From assembly GCF_014648175.1 (NCBI RefSeq), contig NZ_BMQP01000006.1, positions 186,001 through 250,000 on the forward strand: a stretch of 64,000 bases of DNA. Reading direction: 5' to 3'. Source of the DNA: Planobispora rosea (lineage in GTDB: Bacteria; Actinomycetota; Actinomycetes; Streptosporangiales; Streptosporangiaceae). Below, in pieces: positions 26,368 to 35,340 of this stretch; positions within the stretch are counted from its first letter, which is position 1, and each line of letters starts with the position of its first letter. Below the pieces are notes generated by a model. It was not told the DNA's origin. It made no database searches and worked only from the letters and a program-made list of their open reading frames with translations. The translations under genes and the position numbers were made by a program.

Positions 26368-27455
26368 GAACGAGCCTCTCTGCGCGCGCGGACGAGGAGA
26401 TAGATCAGATAGGGGGCGCCGAGCACCGCGGTGATCACGCCCACGGGGAGTTCGACGGGGCTGAAGAGGGTCCGGGCGACCAGGTCGGCGGCGCTGGTCA
26501 GGAACGCGCCGGCCAGGGCGGAGACCAGCAGCGGGGGCTGGGCCACCCCGGCCAGGCGCAGCGCGATCTGCGGGGCGGCCAGGGCGACGAAGGCGATGGG
26601 CCCGGCCGAGGCGGTGGCGACCGCGGCGAGCAGCACGGCGGCGAGGATCATCAGGCCGCGGGCGAGGTTCGTCCGCACGCCCAGGCCGGTCACGGTGTCG
26701 TCGCCGAAGCGCAGCGCGCCGAGGGAGCGGGTGCCGAGCAGGGCCGGCGGGACGAGGACCGCCAGCGCCAGCGCCGTGGGGTGGACGTGCTCCCAGCCCC
26801 GGCCGTTGAGCGAGCCGCTGATCCAGACCATGGCCCGGCTGCTGTCGTTGACGTCGCCGAGGGTCAGCAGCCAGTACTTCACGTTGGTGAACACGGCCGT
26901 GACGCCGATGCCGACCAGGACCAGGCGGTAGCCGTCCAGCCCGCGGCGCCAGGCCAGGAGATAGACGATCAGCGCGCCGGCCAGGCCGCCGGCCACGGCC
27001 AGCAGCGGGATGCCGAGCTGGGCCAGAGCGCCGCTGGGGCCGCCGTGCGCGCTCCCGGCGGCCACGATGGCCGCGACCACGGCCACGCTGGCGCCGCTGG
27101 TCACGCCGAGGATGTCGGGGCTGGCCAGTGGGTTGCGGGCGATGGCCTGGGTGATCGCGCCGGCCAGCGCGAGCGCCGCGCCGACCAGGGCGCCGGTCAG
27201 CGCGCGGGGCAGGCGCAGCTCCATCACCACGAAGTGGTCCGGCCCGTCATCGGTGATCGCCTGGACGACCTCGGCCAGCGTCATCGGGATGTCGCCGATG
27301 CGCATGCTGAGGGCCGTCGTCAGCGCCACGGCCGCCAGCAGGACCAGGGCGATGACGGCCGAGCGCAACCGGAGCAGCCACGAGACGGGGCCGACGCGCA
27401 GCGGCCGCTCGTGCGGGAGCCGTACCGGGGCCGGGGGAGGGGACAGGGGAGTCAC
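26364..27455 (-). CDS. Fe-siderophore ABC transporter permease (FepG-like)
   Basis: A 363-residue FecCD-family permease with about nine to ten hydrophobic segments from residue 30 on. Signatures are [35 protein letters not shown] and [17 protein letters not shown]. It overlaps the upstream permease by 4 bp (GTGA) and the downstream ATPase by 4 bp, so subunit synthesis is coupled. Confidence 0.93.
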   Translation of the reverse strand: MTPLSPPPAPVRLPHERPLRVGPVSWLLRLRSAVIALVLLAAVALTTALSMRIGDIPMTLAEVVQAITDDGPDHFVVMELRLPRALTGALVGAALALAGAITQAIARNPLASPDILGVTSGASVAVVAAIVAAGSAHGGPSGALAQLGIPLLAVAGGLAGALIVYLLAWRRGLDGYRLVLVGIGVTAVFTNVKYWLLTLGDVNDSSRAMVWISGSLNGRGWEHVHPTALALAVLVPPALLGTRSLGALRFGDDTVTGLGVRTNLARGLMILAAVLLAAVATASAGPIAFVALAAPQIALRLAGVAQPPLLVSALAGAFLTSAADLVARTLFSPVELPVGVITAVLGAPYLIYLLVRARREARS

Positions 27456-28504
27456 AGGCGGACCGGCTTCCTACGGCGGACCAGGGCGATGAAGAAGGGC
27501 GCGCCCAGCATGGCCAGCACGACGCCGACCTCCAGTTCGCCGGGGCGGGCGACGACGCGGCCGGCCACGTCGGCGAGGAGCAGGGCGCAGGCGCCGAGCA
27601 GCCCGGAGTACGGCAGCAGCCAGCGGTGGTCCGGCCCGGAGAGCGGGCGGGCCAGGTGCGGGACCATCAGGCCGAGGAAGGAGAGCGCACCGCAGGCCGC
27701 CACCGACGCGCCGCTGAGCAGGGTGATCGCGGCGACGCCGAGGGTCCGGGTCAGGGTGACGTTCTGGCCGAGGGCGCGGGCGACGTCCTCACCGAGGGAG
27801 AGCGCGTTCAGGGCGGGGGCGTTGACCAGCGCCAGGAGCAGGCCGGCGGCGATGAAGGGCAACACCTGCCAGGCGACGTCGGGACCCCGGGCCGCGATGG
27901 ATCCCGACTGCCAGAACCGGAAGACGTCCATGGCCTGCTCGTCCATGAGGACCATCGTCGAGGTGAGGGCGTACAGGAACGCGCTGACCGCGGTTCCCGC
28001 GAGGGCGAGGGTGACCGGGGTGGGGCCGCCGCGGCCGCTGACCATGCCCAGGGCGAAGACGCCCACGCTGGCGATCAGCGCTCCGGCGAGGCCGAACCAG
28101 ATGTAGCCGTACAGGCCGGTGACGCCGAGGACCAGGATGCTGAGCACCATCGCGAACGCCGCGCCCTGGGTGACGCCGAGCAGGCCCGGGTCGGCCAGCG
28201 GGTTGCGGGTGTGCCCCTGCATGAGCGCGCCCGCGACGCCGAGCGCGACCCCCGCCATGATCCCGATCACGGTCCTGGGGACGCGCAGCGACCGGATGAC
28301 GATGTCGTTCTCGGTCCCGGACGGGCTGACCAGCCCGTGCCAGACGTCGGCGGGCGGGATCGGCTTGGCGCCGATCATGATGCTCAGCACGGCGGCCACC
28401 GCGAGCGTCGTGAACAGGACGGCGAGGACGAGGAGGCGGCGCCGGTGGACCGCGTGCACCCCTCCGGGCGACGGTGGCCGCGCCACGGTCATCGCTGTGC
28501 TCAC
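27452..28504 (-). CDS. Fe-siderophore ABC transporter permease (FepD-like)
   Basis: A 350-residue FecCD-family permease, first gene of the operon. RSLRVPRTVIGIMAG, RNPLADPGLLGVTQGA and GALSFLGLMVPHLAR are the paired signatures of this family. GAGAGG lies 7 bp before GTG 28504. The promoter region is shared with the divergent binding protein and contains two iron boxes. Confidence 0.93.
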   Translation of the reverse strand: MSTAMTVARPPSPGGVHAVHRRRLLVLAVLFTTLAVAAVLSIMIGAKPIPPADVWHGLVSPSGTENDIVIRSLRVPRTVIGIMAGVALGVAGALMQGHTRNPLADPGLLGVTQGAAFAMVLSILVLGVTGLYGYIWFGLAGALIASVGVFALGMVSGRGGPTPVTLALAGTAVSAFLYALTSTMVLMDEQAMDVFRFWQSGSIAARGPDVAWQVLPFIAAGLLLALVNAPALNALSLGEDVARALGQNVTLTRTLGVAAITLLSGASVAACGALSFLGLMVPHLARPLSGPDHRWLLPYSGLLGACALLLADVAGRVVARPGELEVGVVLAMLGAPFFIALVRRRKPVRL

Positions 28505-28546
28505 TGAGTGCCTCTCGTTTGCTGTACCCCGAGCGAGTATGCCAGT

Positions 28547-28585
28547 TTAGGTATGCCTAATCTAATTCAGGTTAGGCTTGCCTTA
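28547..28585. promoter_or_regulatory. Two iron boxes (IdeR/DmdR type)
   Basis: TTAGG-N4-CCTAA at 28547-28560 and TTAGG-N4-CCTTA at 28572-28585 have centres 25 bp apart. Extended to 19 bp, the right box matches the published IdeR/DmdR consensus at 17 positions. They lie between the divergent permease operon and the binding protein gene, so iron repression of both is expected. Confidence 0.8.
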
Positions 28586-28601
28586 TCGAGAGGACTTCCA
28601 G

Positions 28602-29627
28602 ATGAGAGCGTTGCGCGCCCTGACCGTGGGCGTGGCGGGAGCCGCCCTGTCCGTCGGCCTTGTCGCCTGCGGGTCGAGCGGCGACTCCGACACCGCGGCC
28701 GGCGCCGGCGGTGCGTCTCAGGCCCCGGCGGCGAGCGACGCTGCGGGAAGCACCGCGGCCTACCCGCGGACCATCAAGCACGCCATGGGCGAGACGCAGA
28801 TCCCCGCCCAGCCCAAGCGGGTCGTCGCCCTCGACCAGAGCTTCGTCGACGCGGTTCTCACGCTGGACACCGAGGTCGTCGGCTACACCGTCTACCGGGG
28901 GATCGACGAGAAGCTCCCCGAGTACCTGGCCCCGGTCATGGACCAGGCCCAGAACATCAAGGTGGTCGGCACGCTGGAGGCGCCGAGCCTTGAGCAGATC
29001 ATCGCGCTCAAGCCCGATCTGATCGTCTCGGCCAAGATCCGCCACGAGGCGCTGTACGACAAGCTCACCCAGATCGCGCCGACCGTGTTCAGCGAGACCA
29101 CCGGCGCCATCTGGAAGGACAACCTCCGGCTGATGGGCCAGGCCCTGGGCAAGGAGGAGCTCGCCGACGAGAGGATCAAGGCCTACGAGGAGCGCGCCGC
29201 CAAGATCGGCGCGGCCATCAAGGAGAAGCAGGGCGAGATGCCCACGGTCTCCGTCGCGCGCTTCACCGACGAGCCGACCGTCCGCCTGTACGTGGAGAAC
29301 TCCTACTCCGGCCTGGTGCTCAAGGACGTCGGCTTCCCGCGGCCCGAGGGGCAGCCGACCACCACTGAGACGATCATGGTGCCGATCAGCGAGGAGAACA
29401 TCCCCCAGCTCGACGCCGACCACATCTTCGTCGTGTCCTACCCGGACCCGGAGATCGAGGCCGTCCAGAAGCGGTTCCAGTCCAACCCGCTCTGGGGCAA
29501 GCTCAAGGGCGAGCAGCACGTGGTCGACGACGTCACGTGGATGAGCGCCGTCGGCATCCAGGGCGCGCACGTCATGCTCGACGACCTGGCGAAGATGTTC
29601 GAGGTCGACCCGGCGAAGACCTTCTGA
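28602..29627 (+). CDS. Fe-siderophore-binding lipoprotein
   Basis: A 341-residue periplasmic-binding-protein-fold (FepB/FhuD, class III) lipoprotein. The signal ends in lipobox LVAC. A Ser/Ala linker follows, then RTIKHAMGETQIPAQPKRVVALD, the typical start of the first lobe; the two lobes are joined by a long helix. It captures ferric siderophore for the permeases encoded opposite. ATG 28602 is preceded by GAGAGGA. No siderophore synthesis genes are nearby, so the ligand may be a xenosiderophore. Confidence 0.92.
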   Translation: MRALRALTVGVAGAALSVGLVACGSSGDSDTAAGAGGASQAPAASDAAGSTAAYPRTIKHAMGETQIPAQPKRVVALDQSFVDAVLTLDTEVVGYTVYRGIDEKLPEYLAPVMDQAQNIKVVGTLEAPSLEQIIALKPDLIVSAKIRHEALYDKLTQIAPTVFSETTGAIWKDNLRLMGQALGKEELADERIKAYEERAAKIGAAIKEKQGEMPTVSVARFTDEPTVRLYVENSYSGLVLKDVGFPRPEGQPTTTETIMVPISEENIPQLDADHIFVVSYPDPEIEAVQKRFQSNPLWGKLKGEQHVVDDVTWMSAVGIQGAHVMLDDLAKMFEVDPAKTF

Positions 29628-29687
29628 GCCTCCTGAGCCTGCCGGGCCGGGCGCTCCGGACCGCATCCGCCCCGGGCGCCTTCACCC

Positions 29688-29742
29688 GGTACGGGAAAGC
29701 CCCGCGCTCTTTTCCAGGGGGAGCGCGGGGCTTTCCCGTACC
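29688..29742. terminator. 22-bp perfect hairpin between convergent genes
   Basis: Positions 29688-29709 pair without mismatch with 29721-29742 around an 11-nt loop. It separates the siderophore-binding protein gene from the convergent Cds1-like gene. Confidence 0.8.
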
Positions 29743-29786
29743 CCGGGGGACCGCCGTCCCCTCCCGCGCCCGCACGGGCCGCCGGG

Positions 29787-30863
29787 TCAGGGGCGGGTGA
29801 GGAAGGCGCGGAACTCCTCCAGGTGGGGGGTGATGTCGAGGCCGCGCTCGGCGAGCCAGCCGTCGTCGTCGTAGGTGCAGCGGTAGCGCTCGCCGCCGTC
29901 GCAGATCAGCGTCACCACGCTGCCCTCCTCGCCGGCCTCGCGCATCTCCCCGATGAGCTGTACGGCCGCCGCCACGTTGGTGCCGGTGGAACCGCCGACG
30001 TGCCGGCCGGTGACCTCGCGGACCCAGCGCATCGCGGCGATGGAGCGGGCGTCGGGGACCTGGATCATGCGGTCGATGACGGTGGGCAGGAAGGACGGCT
30101 CGACCCGGGGGCGGCCGATGCCCTCGATGCGGGAGCCGGAGGCGGTGACGGCGTCGTCACCCGAGCACCACGCGGGATAGAAGGCGGAGCCCTCGGGGTC
30201 CACCACGGCCAGCCGGGTGGGGTGACGGCGGTAGCGGATGTAGCGGCCGATCGTGGAGGAGGTGCCGCCGGTCCCGGCGCCCACCACGATCCAGGTGGGC
30301 TCGGGATGGGGCTCCAGCGCCATCTGGCTGAAGATGCTCTCGGCGATGTTGTTGTTCCCGCGCCAGTCGGTCGCCCGCTCGGCGTAGGTGAACTGGTCCA
30401 TGAAGTGCCCGCCGGTCTCCCCGGCGAGCCTGCGGGACTCGGCGTAGATCGCTCCGGGGTCGTCCACGAGATGGCACTTGCCGCCGTAGAACTCGATCAG
30501 AGCGATTTTCTCGGGAGAGGTCGAGGCGGGCATCACCGCGATGAACGGCAGGCCGAGCAGGCGGGCGAAGTAGGCCTCGCTCACCGCGGTCGAGCCGCTG
30601 GAGGCTTCGACCACCGTGGTCGCGGGGCCGATCCAGCCGTTCGCCAGGCCGTACAGGAAGAGCGAACGTGCCAGGCGGTGCTTGAGTGAACCGGTGGGGT
30701 GGACTGACTCGTCTTTCAGATAGAGGTTTACGCCCCATCTCGCGGGAAGCGGAAAGACGTGGAGATGAGTGTCGCAACTACGGTTGGCGTCGGCTTCGAC
30801 CCGGCGGATGGCCTCGGCCGTCCAGTCCCGGGTCGCGGGGTCATGTCGGTCCACAAAGTGCAT
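29787..30863 (-). CDS. Cds1-like PLP-dependent cysteine desulfhydrase/synthase-family enzyme
   Basis: A 358-residue fold-type II PLP enzyme. The lysine motif is [12 protein letters not shown], the phosphate-binding loop [12 protein letters not shown], and [18 protein letters not shown] is the substrate loop. The GSLKHR form and the C-terminal region resemble Cds1 of mycobacteria, an L-cysteine desulfhydrase releasing H2S, more than CysK/CysM. The assignment is by motif memory. ATG 30863 is preferred; the in-frame GTG 30905 adds 14 unlikely residues. The 265-bp region to the next gene is relatively AT-rich, with no gene. Confidence 0.78.
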   Translation of the reverse strand: MHFVDRHDPATRDWTAEAIRRVEADANRSCDTHLHVFPLPARWGVNLYLKDESVHPTGSLKHRLARSLFLYGLANGWIGPATTVVEASSGSTAVSEAYFARLLGLPFIAVMPASTSPEKIALIEFYGGKCHLVDDPGAIYAESRRLAGETGGHFMDQFTYAERATDWRGNNNIAESIFSQMALEPHPEPTWIVVGAGTGGTSSTIGRYIRYRRHPTRLAVVDPEGSAFYPAWCSGDDAVTASGSRIEGIGRPRVEPSFLPTVIDRMIQVPDARSIAAMRWVREVTGRHVGGSTGTNVAAAVQLIGEMREAGEEGSVVTLICDGGERYRCTYDDDGWLAERGLDITPHLEEFRAFLTRP

Positions 30864-31128
30864 GACGCCCAAGGTATCCCTACCTGCGTTTATGTGAGGA
30901 TGCACACATCTCCGGGCGAATCAAGTAAAGGATGTTACCCTATTGAGACTCGGCCGACCGGTGAGCGTGTCACCTCCGCTCACGAAACGGTCACAGATGG
31001 GCCTCTCATCCGGGCGGAACTCTTAACGGCTCTCTTACGGAGCCGATGGGAGCATCAGCAAGACTGCCGGAAAGGGTGTATCGCGCCCGTGCCAGGCGGT
31101 ACCGGGGGAAAGCAACAAGGGGGATGAC

Positions 31129-31722
31129 ATGATCACGATGACCGAGGAGCAGCGCCAGAGCTGGTTCGAGCGCGACGTCGTACCGGTGACCAGCCAGCTC
31201 TACGCGTCGGCCATGCGTCTGACCCGTAACCCCGCCGATGCCGAGGACCTGGTCCAGGAGACGGTCACCAAGGCCTTCACCTCCTACCACCAGTTCCGCG
31301 AGGGCACGAACCTCAAGGCCTGGCTGCACCGCATCCTGACCAACAACTTCATCAACGAGTACCGCAAGAAGCAGCGCTCGCCGAAGCTCTCGGCCACCGA
31401 GGACATCGAGGACTGGCAGCTGGCCGCCGCCGAGTCCCACACCTCCACCGGCCTGAAGTCCGCTGAGATGGAGGCGCTGGAGCAGCTGCCGGACAGCGTC
31501 GTGATGAACGCCCTGCGCTCGTTGCCGGAGGACTTCCGGGTGGCCGTCTACCTCGCCGACGTCGAGGGTTTCGCCTACAAGGAGATCGCCGAGCGGATGG
31601 GCACCCCCATCGGCACGGTCATGTCCCGGCTGCACCGCGGCCGCCGCCAGCTCCGCACGATGCTGGAGGACTACGCCCGTGAGGAGGGCGCCCTGCGCCT
31701 GCCGGAGCAGCGCGCCGCCTGA
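31129..31722 (+). CDS. SigR/SigH-like ECF sigma factor without adjacent anti-sigma
   Basis: A 197-residue ECF12-type sigma factor. Region 2 includes [17 protein letters not shown] and [20 protein letters not shown]; region 4 includes [23 protein letters not shown] and [18 protein letters not shown]. Relatives (SigR, SigH) control the thiol-oxidative stress response and are normally followed by the zinc anti-sigma RsrA. Here no HxxxCxxC protein follows; the next gene is convergent. Control must come from elsewhere. The start is ATG 31129, after GGGGGATGAC. Confidence 0.9.
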   Translation: MITMTEEQRQSWFERDVVPVTSQLYASAMRLTRNPADAEDLVQETVTKAFTSYHQFREGTNLKAWLHRILTNNFINEYRKKQRSPKLSATEDIEDWQLAAAESHTSTGLKSAEMEALEQLPDSVVMNALRSLPEDFRVAVYLADVEGFAYKEIAERMGTPIGTVMSRLHRGRRQLRTMLEDYAREEGALRLPEQRAA

Positions 31723-31750
31723 GGCTTCCGTACGGCCCGCAGGCGACCGG

Positions 31751-31801
31751 ACCTGTGGCTTGACCGGGCCTGTGGCTTGACCGGGCCTGTGGTTCGACCA
31801 G
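31751..31801 (+). repeat. 17-bp tandem repeat, three units
   Basis: Units at 31751-31767, 31768-31784 and 31785-31801 have the core cctgtggcttgaccgg. They lie in the 107-bp gap between the convergent sigma factor and MEDS-HATPase genes. Confidence 0.85.
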
Positions 31802-31829
31802 GTCCGCGGTCGGCCGGGGCCGGAGCCGG

Positions 31830-32765
31830 TCAGGGCCGCAGTGACATGTGCAGGCGGATCCTGAGGAGTCCGGGGGAGCTGCGGATCTCCACCCGGTCGC
31901 AGAGCTGGCGGCTGATCCACAGACCGTAGCCGCGCAGGGACTCGGGTTCCGGCGGACGGTATCCCGCGAGCGGATCGTCGAGCCCGCCCCCGGAGTCGGT
32001 GACCTCGCCCACGAGCTTGTCCCCCTCCGCCCAGACCGTGACCCGTCCGTGCCCCGCGCCGTGCTCCACGCTGTTGGCCGCGATCTCCGAGACGCTCAGC
32101 ACGAACGAGGCGACCAGGTTGCGGTCCATCCCGGCCTCCCGGGCCTGCGCGGTGACCGCGCGCCGGAGCCCGCCCATCGTCTCGGCGGTGAAGGCGGTGA
32201 CGACCGCGGTGGCGGGGGGATCGGCGAGCGGTGATCCGTCGCCGGGGAGGACGAGGCGTTCGGGCGGTGTGTAGAGGTCGTTGGGTTCCACGCCGTGGGC
32301 GTTCAGGTGGGCGGGGTGGGTGTGTGCCAGGTGGCCGGGCGCGGCGGCCCGGTCGTGGAGGCACCAGACGGCGGTGGGGAGTCCCGCGAGCGCGACATTG
32401 ATCGCCGACTCGTAGCGGACCCACTCCAGGGTCTGCCGCTCGTCCCAGGCGGACCAGGGCGGCTCGCTGATGATCGTCGTCTGTCTCCCCCGCCGCGCGT
32501 ATTCGTGGTGTGCGGCGAGCGTGCGGCCGGGGCTGACGTGCCAGTGTTCGGTGACCTCGCGGTCGATCCGCCGGGCGTCCTCGCCCAGGACACCGTCCAG
32601 CAGGCCGAGCTTGCGCTCGCAGGTGACGACCAGGACGTCGCGGTCGTCGCGCAGTGCGTCGGCGACCAGGGGCGGGACCAGAGTCAGGAAATCCTCGTCG
32701 GAGCCGTACGCGACTGCGGTGTGCGCGAACGGCCCGGAGGCGACGGGTGCCCGCGTGGGCTGCAC
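31830..32765 (-). CDS. MEDS-domain / HATPase (RsbW-like) regulatory protein
   Basis: A 311-residue protein. Residues 10-160 match the MEDS sensory domain, first seen in DcmR-type regulators (HTAVAYGSDEDFL). The C-terminal third is a GHKL/RsbW-type ATP-binding domain with N-box SEIAANSVEHG, G1 box DSGGGLDD and G2 box GYGLWISRQL. Such actinomycete proteins are usually anti-sigma factors or phosphatase-pathway switches, not histidine kinases: no phospho-acceptor His domain is present. It is convergent with the sigma factor gene. TACGGT ends 7 bp before GTG 32765, and no ribosome site is seen, so the mRNA may be leaderless. Confidence 0.82.
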   Translation of the reverse strand: MQPTRAPVASGPFAHTAVAYGSDEDFLTLVPPLVADALRDDRDVLVVTCERKLGLLDGVLGEDARRIDREVTEHWHVSPGRTLAAHHEYARRGRQTTIISEPPWSAWDERQTLEWVRYESAINVALAGLPTAVWCLHDRAAAPGHLAHTHPAHLNAHGVEPNDLYTPPERLVLPGDGSPLADPPATAVVTAFTAETMGGLRRAVTAQAREAGMDRNLVASFVLSVSEIAANSVEHGAGHGRVTVWAEGDKLVGEVTDSGGGLDDPLAGYRPPEPESLRGYGLWISRQLCDRVEIRSSPGLLRIRLHMSLRP

Positions 32766-32779
32766 GGGGATGACCGTAA

Positions 32780-32789
32780 CAAGCGCTTG
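32780..32789. promoter_or_regulatory. Palindrome CAAGCGCTTG upstream of MEDS-HATPase gene
   Basis: A perfect 10-bp palindrome 15 bp before the GTG start, overlapping the expected promoter. Operator function is inferred. Confidence 0.35.
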
Positions 32790-32826
32790 GGATTAACACA
32801 ACAGGTCAAGGGGAGATGCTCGCCCC

Positions 32827-33663
32827 TCAGGCGACGGCGATCATCGCGACCGCGGCGAGAGTGCAGCCGATCCCCACCACCTGGACGGTGTTCAGCCTCT
32901 CTCCCAGCACGTAGCGGGCCAGCAGCAGGGTGCTCGCCGGGTAGAGCGAGGCCAGCACGCCGACCAGGGCGAGCATGCCGCGCTCCGTGGCGAGCAGGAA
33001 CAGGACGTTGGCGGCCATGTCCAGAACCCCGGCCACGACGATGGTCCACATCGTGCCCGCGCCGGGCCGCAGCGTGCGGCCGGTGGCCAGCGCCAGCAGG
33101 GTGATCAGCGCGACCGAGGCCAGGCGCGCGCCGAACAGCGGCCACATGCCGCCGCCGTCGGGGGCCTGGTCGAGCAGGATGAAGAAGCCGCCGAAGCCCG
33201 CACCCGCCGCCAGCGCGCTCAGCACCGGGCCGTAGCCCCGCCGGGCCGCGGCGGGCGAGGAGTCACGGCTGACCAGCACCACCGCGAGCAGGGCGAGCGC
33301 GACGCCGCCCAGCGCGACCGGTTCCGGGCGCTCCCCGGCGGCCAGCCCGAACAGCACCGGCAGCGCCGCCGAGGTGGTGGCGGTGACCGGCGCCACCACC
33401 GACATCACCCCGGTGGCGAGCGCGCGGTAGAACAACACGAGCGCCACGCCGCCGGACACCCCGGCGGCCATCCCCCAGACGAGCCCGCCCGCCGTGAGTT
33501 CCCCGGGCAGGACCGGCAGCAGGGCGGCGACCAGGACCAGACCGGCCAGCTGGGAGAGGACCACCACCGCCATCACCTGGGACCGTCGTGTGGCCAGGCC
33601 GCCGAAGAAGTCCGCCGTGCCGTACACGAGCGCACAGGCCGTCGCCAGGACAACCGCCGTCAT
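32827..33663 (-). CDS. EamA/DMT-family exporter
   Basis: A 278-residue membrane protein with about ten hydrophobic helices in two repeated EamA halves. MTAVVLATACALVYGTADFFGG at the start and VGVLASLYPASTLLLARYVLGE in the second half are typical. Members export amino acids or other small metabolites. It is divergent from an XRE-cupin regulator across an 85-bp region with several TGCACT motifs, so it is the likely regulatory target. The substrate is unknown. Confidence 0.87.
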   Translation of the reverse strand: MTAVVLATACALVYGTADFFGGLATRRSQVMAVVVLSQLAGLVLVAALLPVLPGELTAGGLVWGMAAGVSGGVALVLFYRALATGVMSVVAPVTATTSAALPVLFGLAAGERPEPVALGGVALALLAVVLVSRDSSPAAARRGYGPVLSALAAGAGFGGFFILLDQAPDGGGMWPLFGARLASVALITLLALATGRTLRPGAGTMWTIVVAGVLDMAANVLFLLATERGMLALVGVLASLYPASTLLLARYVLGERLNTVQVVGIGCTLAAVAMIAVA

Positions 33664-33685
33664 CGTTCACCTCAGTTCAGTGGAT

Positions 33686-33747
33686 TGCACTATTAGTACA
33701 ACACACAAAGTGCACTCCAGTGCAAATTAGTTTCACTAGACTGCACT
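33686..33747. promoter_or_regulatory. TGCACT/AGTGCA operator cluster
   Basis: TGCACT occurs at 33686-33691 and 33742-33747, AGTGCACT at 33709-33716 and AGTGCA at 33719-33724. TAGACT at 33737-33742 ends 6 bp before the ATG of the regulator gene and can be its -10, giving a leaderless mRNA. Confidence 0.55.
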
Positions 33748-33748
33748 C

Positions 33749-34324
33749 ATGGATCCCGAGACGATCACTGCCGCGATCGCCAACAACGTGCGGGCCCAGC
33801 GGGCGCACCGGCAAATGACGCTCGACGAGCTCGCCGCGCGGTCGGGGGTGAGCCGCGGGATGCTGGTCCAGGTCGAGCAGGGACGGACCAATCCCAGCAT
33901 CAACACGCTCACCCGCATCGCCGACGCCCTCGGCGTGACCGTCGCCCGGATGGTGGAGGTCTCCGACACGCCCGTGGTCCGGGTCGTGAACGCCGCCGAC
34001 ATGGTGACCTTCCCGCACGGGGACGGGAGCGCGGCGAGGCTGCTGGTCGGGACCGACGCGCCCGCGATCCTGGAGCTGTGGGACTGGCGGCTGGCTCCCG
34101 GCGAGCACCACGACGGCGACGCCCACCCGCCGGGGACCCGGGAGATGCTCACGGTCCTCGAAGGGGAGCTGACTCTCACGGTGTACGGCAGAAGCCACGC
34201 GGTCGGCACGGACGGGGCCGTGGTGTTCAGCGCGGACCGCCCGCACCGGTACGCCAACGAGGGTGAGCGCCCCCTCCGGTTCGTGATGGTCGTGACGGAG
34301 CCGCGGGAGACGCCGGACCACTGA
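33749..34324 (+). CDS. XRE-family regulator with C-terminal cupin domain
   Basis: A 191-residue regulator. The N-terminal HTH_3 domain (about residues 8-65: MTLDELAARSGVSRGMLVQVEQG) is followed by a cupin barrel (about 105-180), with HHDGDAHPPGTREML carrying potential metal-binding His/Glu. Such proteins sense small ligands and often control a neighbouring transporter; the divergent EamA gene fits. No ribosome site precedes ATG 33749, consistent with leaderless translation. Confidence 0.88.
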   Translation: MDPETITAAIANNVRAQRAHRQMTLDELAARSGVSRGMLVQVEQGRTNPSINTLTRIADALGVTVARMVEVSDTPVVRVVNAADMVTFPHGDGSAARLLVGTDAPAILELWDWRLAPGEHHDGDAHPPGTREMLTVLEGELTLTVYGRSHAVGTDGAVVFSADRPHRYANEGERPLRFVMVVTEPRETPDH

Positions 34325-34480
34325 GCGGGTCCCGGCTCCTCCTGGAGGTTCATAGTCTGATGTGGCATATCGCGCCTGATGTCCGTTTATCTGGGAAGGA
34401 AGTGAGCGAAGTGCCGTGAGAGGCGTGGCCGGCCGTCGTCAACGGCCGTCGCCTCGCCTGACGGGAAATCCGGGGGAGAC

Positions 34481-35260
34481 ATGCAGGTGTGGGCTGTGCC
34501 GTTGGCGATGGCGCTCGGGCTCGGGCTCGGAGGGACGGCCGTGCCTCCGATCGACCCTCCGGCCGATCCCGCGAGGCTGGCCAGGCAACTCGCCGCGATC
34601 CAGTCGGGGTGGCCGCAACCGCGGCATCCCGTCCCGCCTCCGGCGCGCGGGGTCGACTGCGCCGAGGTCAAGTGCGTCGCGCTGACCTTCGACGACGGGC
34701 CGGGGGAGCACACCGGAGCGCTGCTCGACGTCCTCGCCGAACACCGGGCCAGGGCGACCTTCTTCGTGATCGGCGTGATGGTGGAGGAGAACGGCGGAGG
34801 CGACCTGCGCCGGATGGTGGCCGAGGGGCACGAGCTGGGCAACCACTCCTGGAGCCACGCGCAGCTCACCGCCCTGTCGAGGGACGGCATCGCATCCGAG
34901 CTGGACCGTACCCAGAAGATCGTGGAACGGGAGACCGGGGTGCGGATGGTCCTCATGAGACCGCCGTACGGCGCCACCGACGGGAGGGTCGCCGCGGAGA
35001 GCCGGAGCCGGGGGCTGTCGCAGATCCTGTGGGACGTCGACACCCTGGACTGGCGTGACCGCGACAGCGCGGTGGTGGTCCGCCGCGCGGGGGAGGCCGC
35101 CCCGGGGTCCATCGTGCTCATGCACGACATCCACCGCACGACGATCGACGCGGTGCCCGAGCTGCTGGAGGACCTCGCCGCGGAGGACTACACGTTCGTG
35201 ACGTTGTCGGAGCTGTACGGCAGGAAGCTGACCCCGGGGAAGCGTTACCTGCGGCGCTGA
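34481..35260 (+). CDS. Secreted NodB-type polysaccharide deacetylase
   Basis: A 259-residue CE4 deacetylase. A short hydrophobic N-terminus (residues 1-19) suggests export. The catalytic motifs are complete: TFDDGP with the base and metal Asp, HELGNHSWSH with the two metal His, RPPYGATD, DVDTLDW, and LMHDIH with the catalytic His. The probable substrate is peptidoglycan or another N-acetylated wall glycan. The 156 bp upstream hold no other gene. Confidence 0.9.
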   Translation: MQVWAVPLAMALGLGLGGTAVPPIDPPADPARLARQLAAIQSGWPQPRHPVPPPARGVDCAEVKCVALTFDDGPGEHTGALLDVLAEHRARATFFVIGVMVEENGGGDLRRMVAEGHELGNHSWSHAQLTALSRDGIASELDRTQKIVERETGVRMVLMRPPYGATDGRVAAESRSRGLSQILWDVDTLDWRDRDSAVVVRRAGEAAPGSIVLMHDIHRTTIDAVPELLEDLAAEDYTFVTLSELYGRKLTPGKRYLRR

Positions 35261-35265
35261 GGCGC

Positions 35266-35302
35266 GCCGAGGGGGCGTGAGGGGTGCCGAGGGGACGTGA
35301 GG
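35266..35302 (+). repeat. 20-bp imperfect tandem duplication
   Basis: The segment gccgaggggrcgtgagg occurs at 35266 and 35286, in the gap between the deacetylase and DUF2461 genes. Confidence 0.55.
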
Positions 35303-35340
35303 CCGGGAAACTGTCGGTGCCGGATGCCAGGATGGGCGGC

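Noticed and set aside
31000-31128. SigR-type autoregulatory promoter (GGAAT-N18-GTT) before the SigR-like gene
   Set aside because: A GGAAC occurs at about 31016 but no GTT follows at the required distance.
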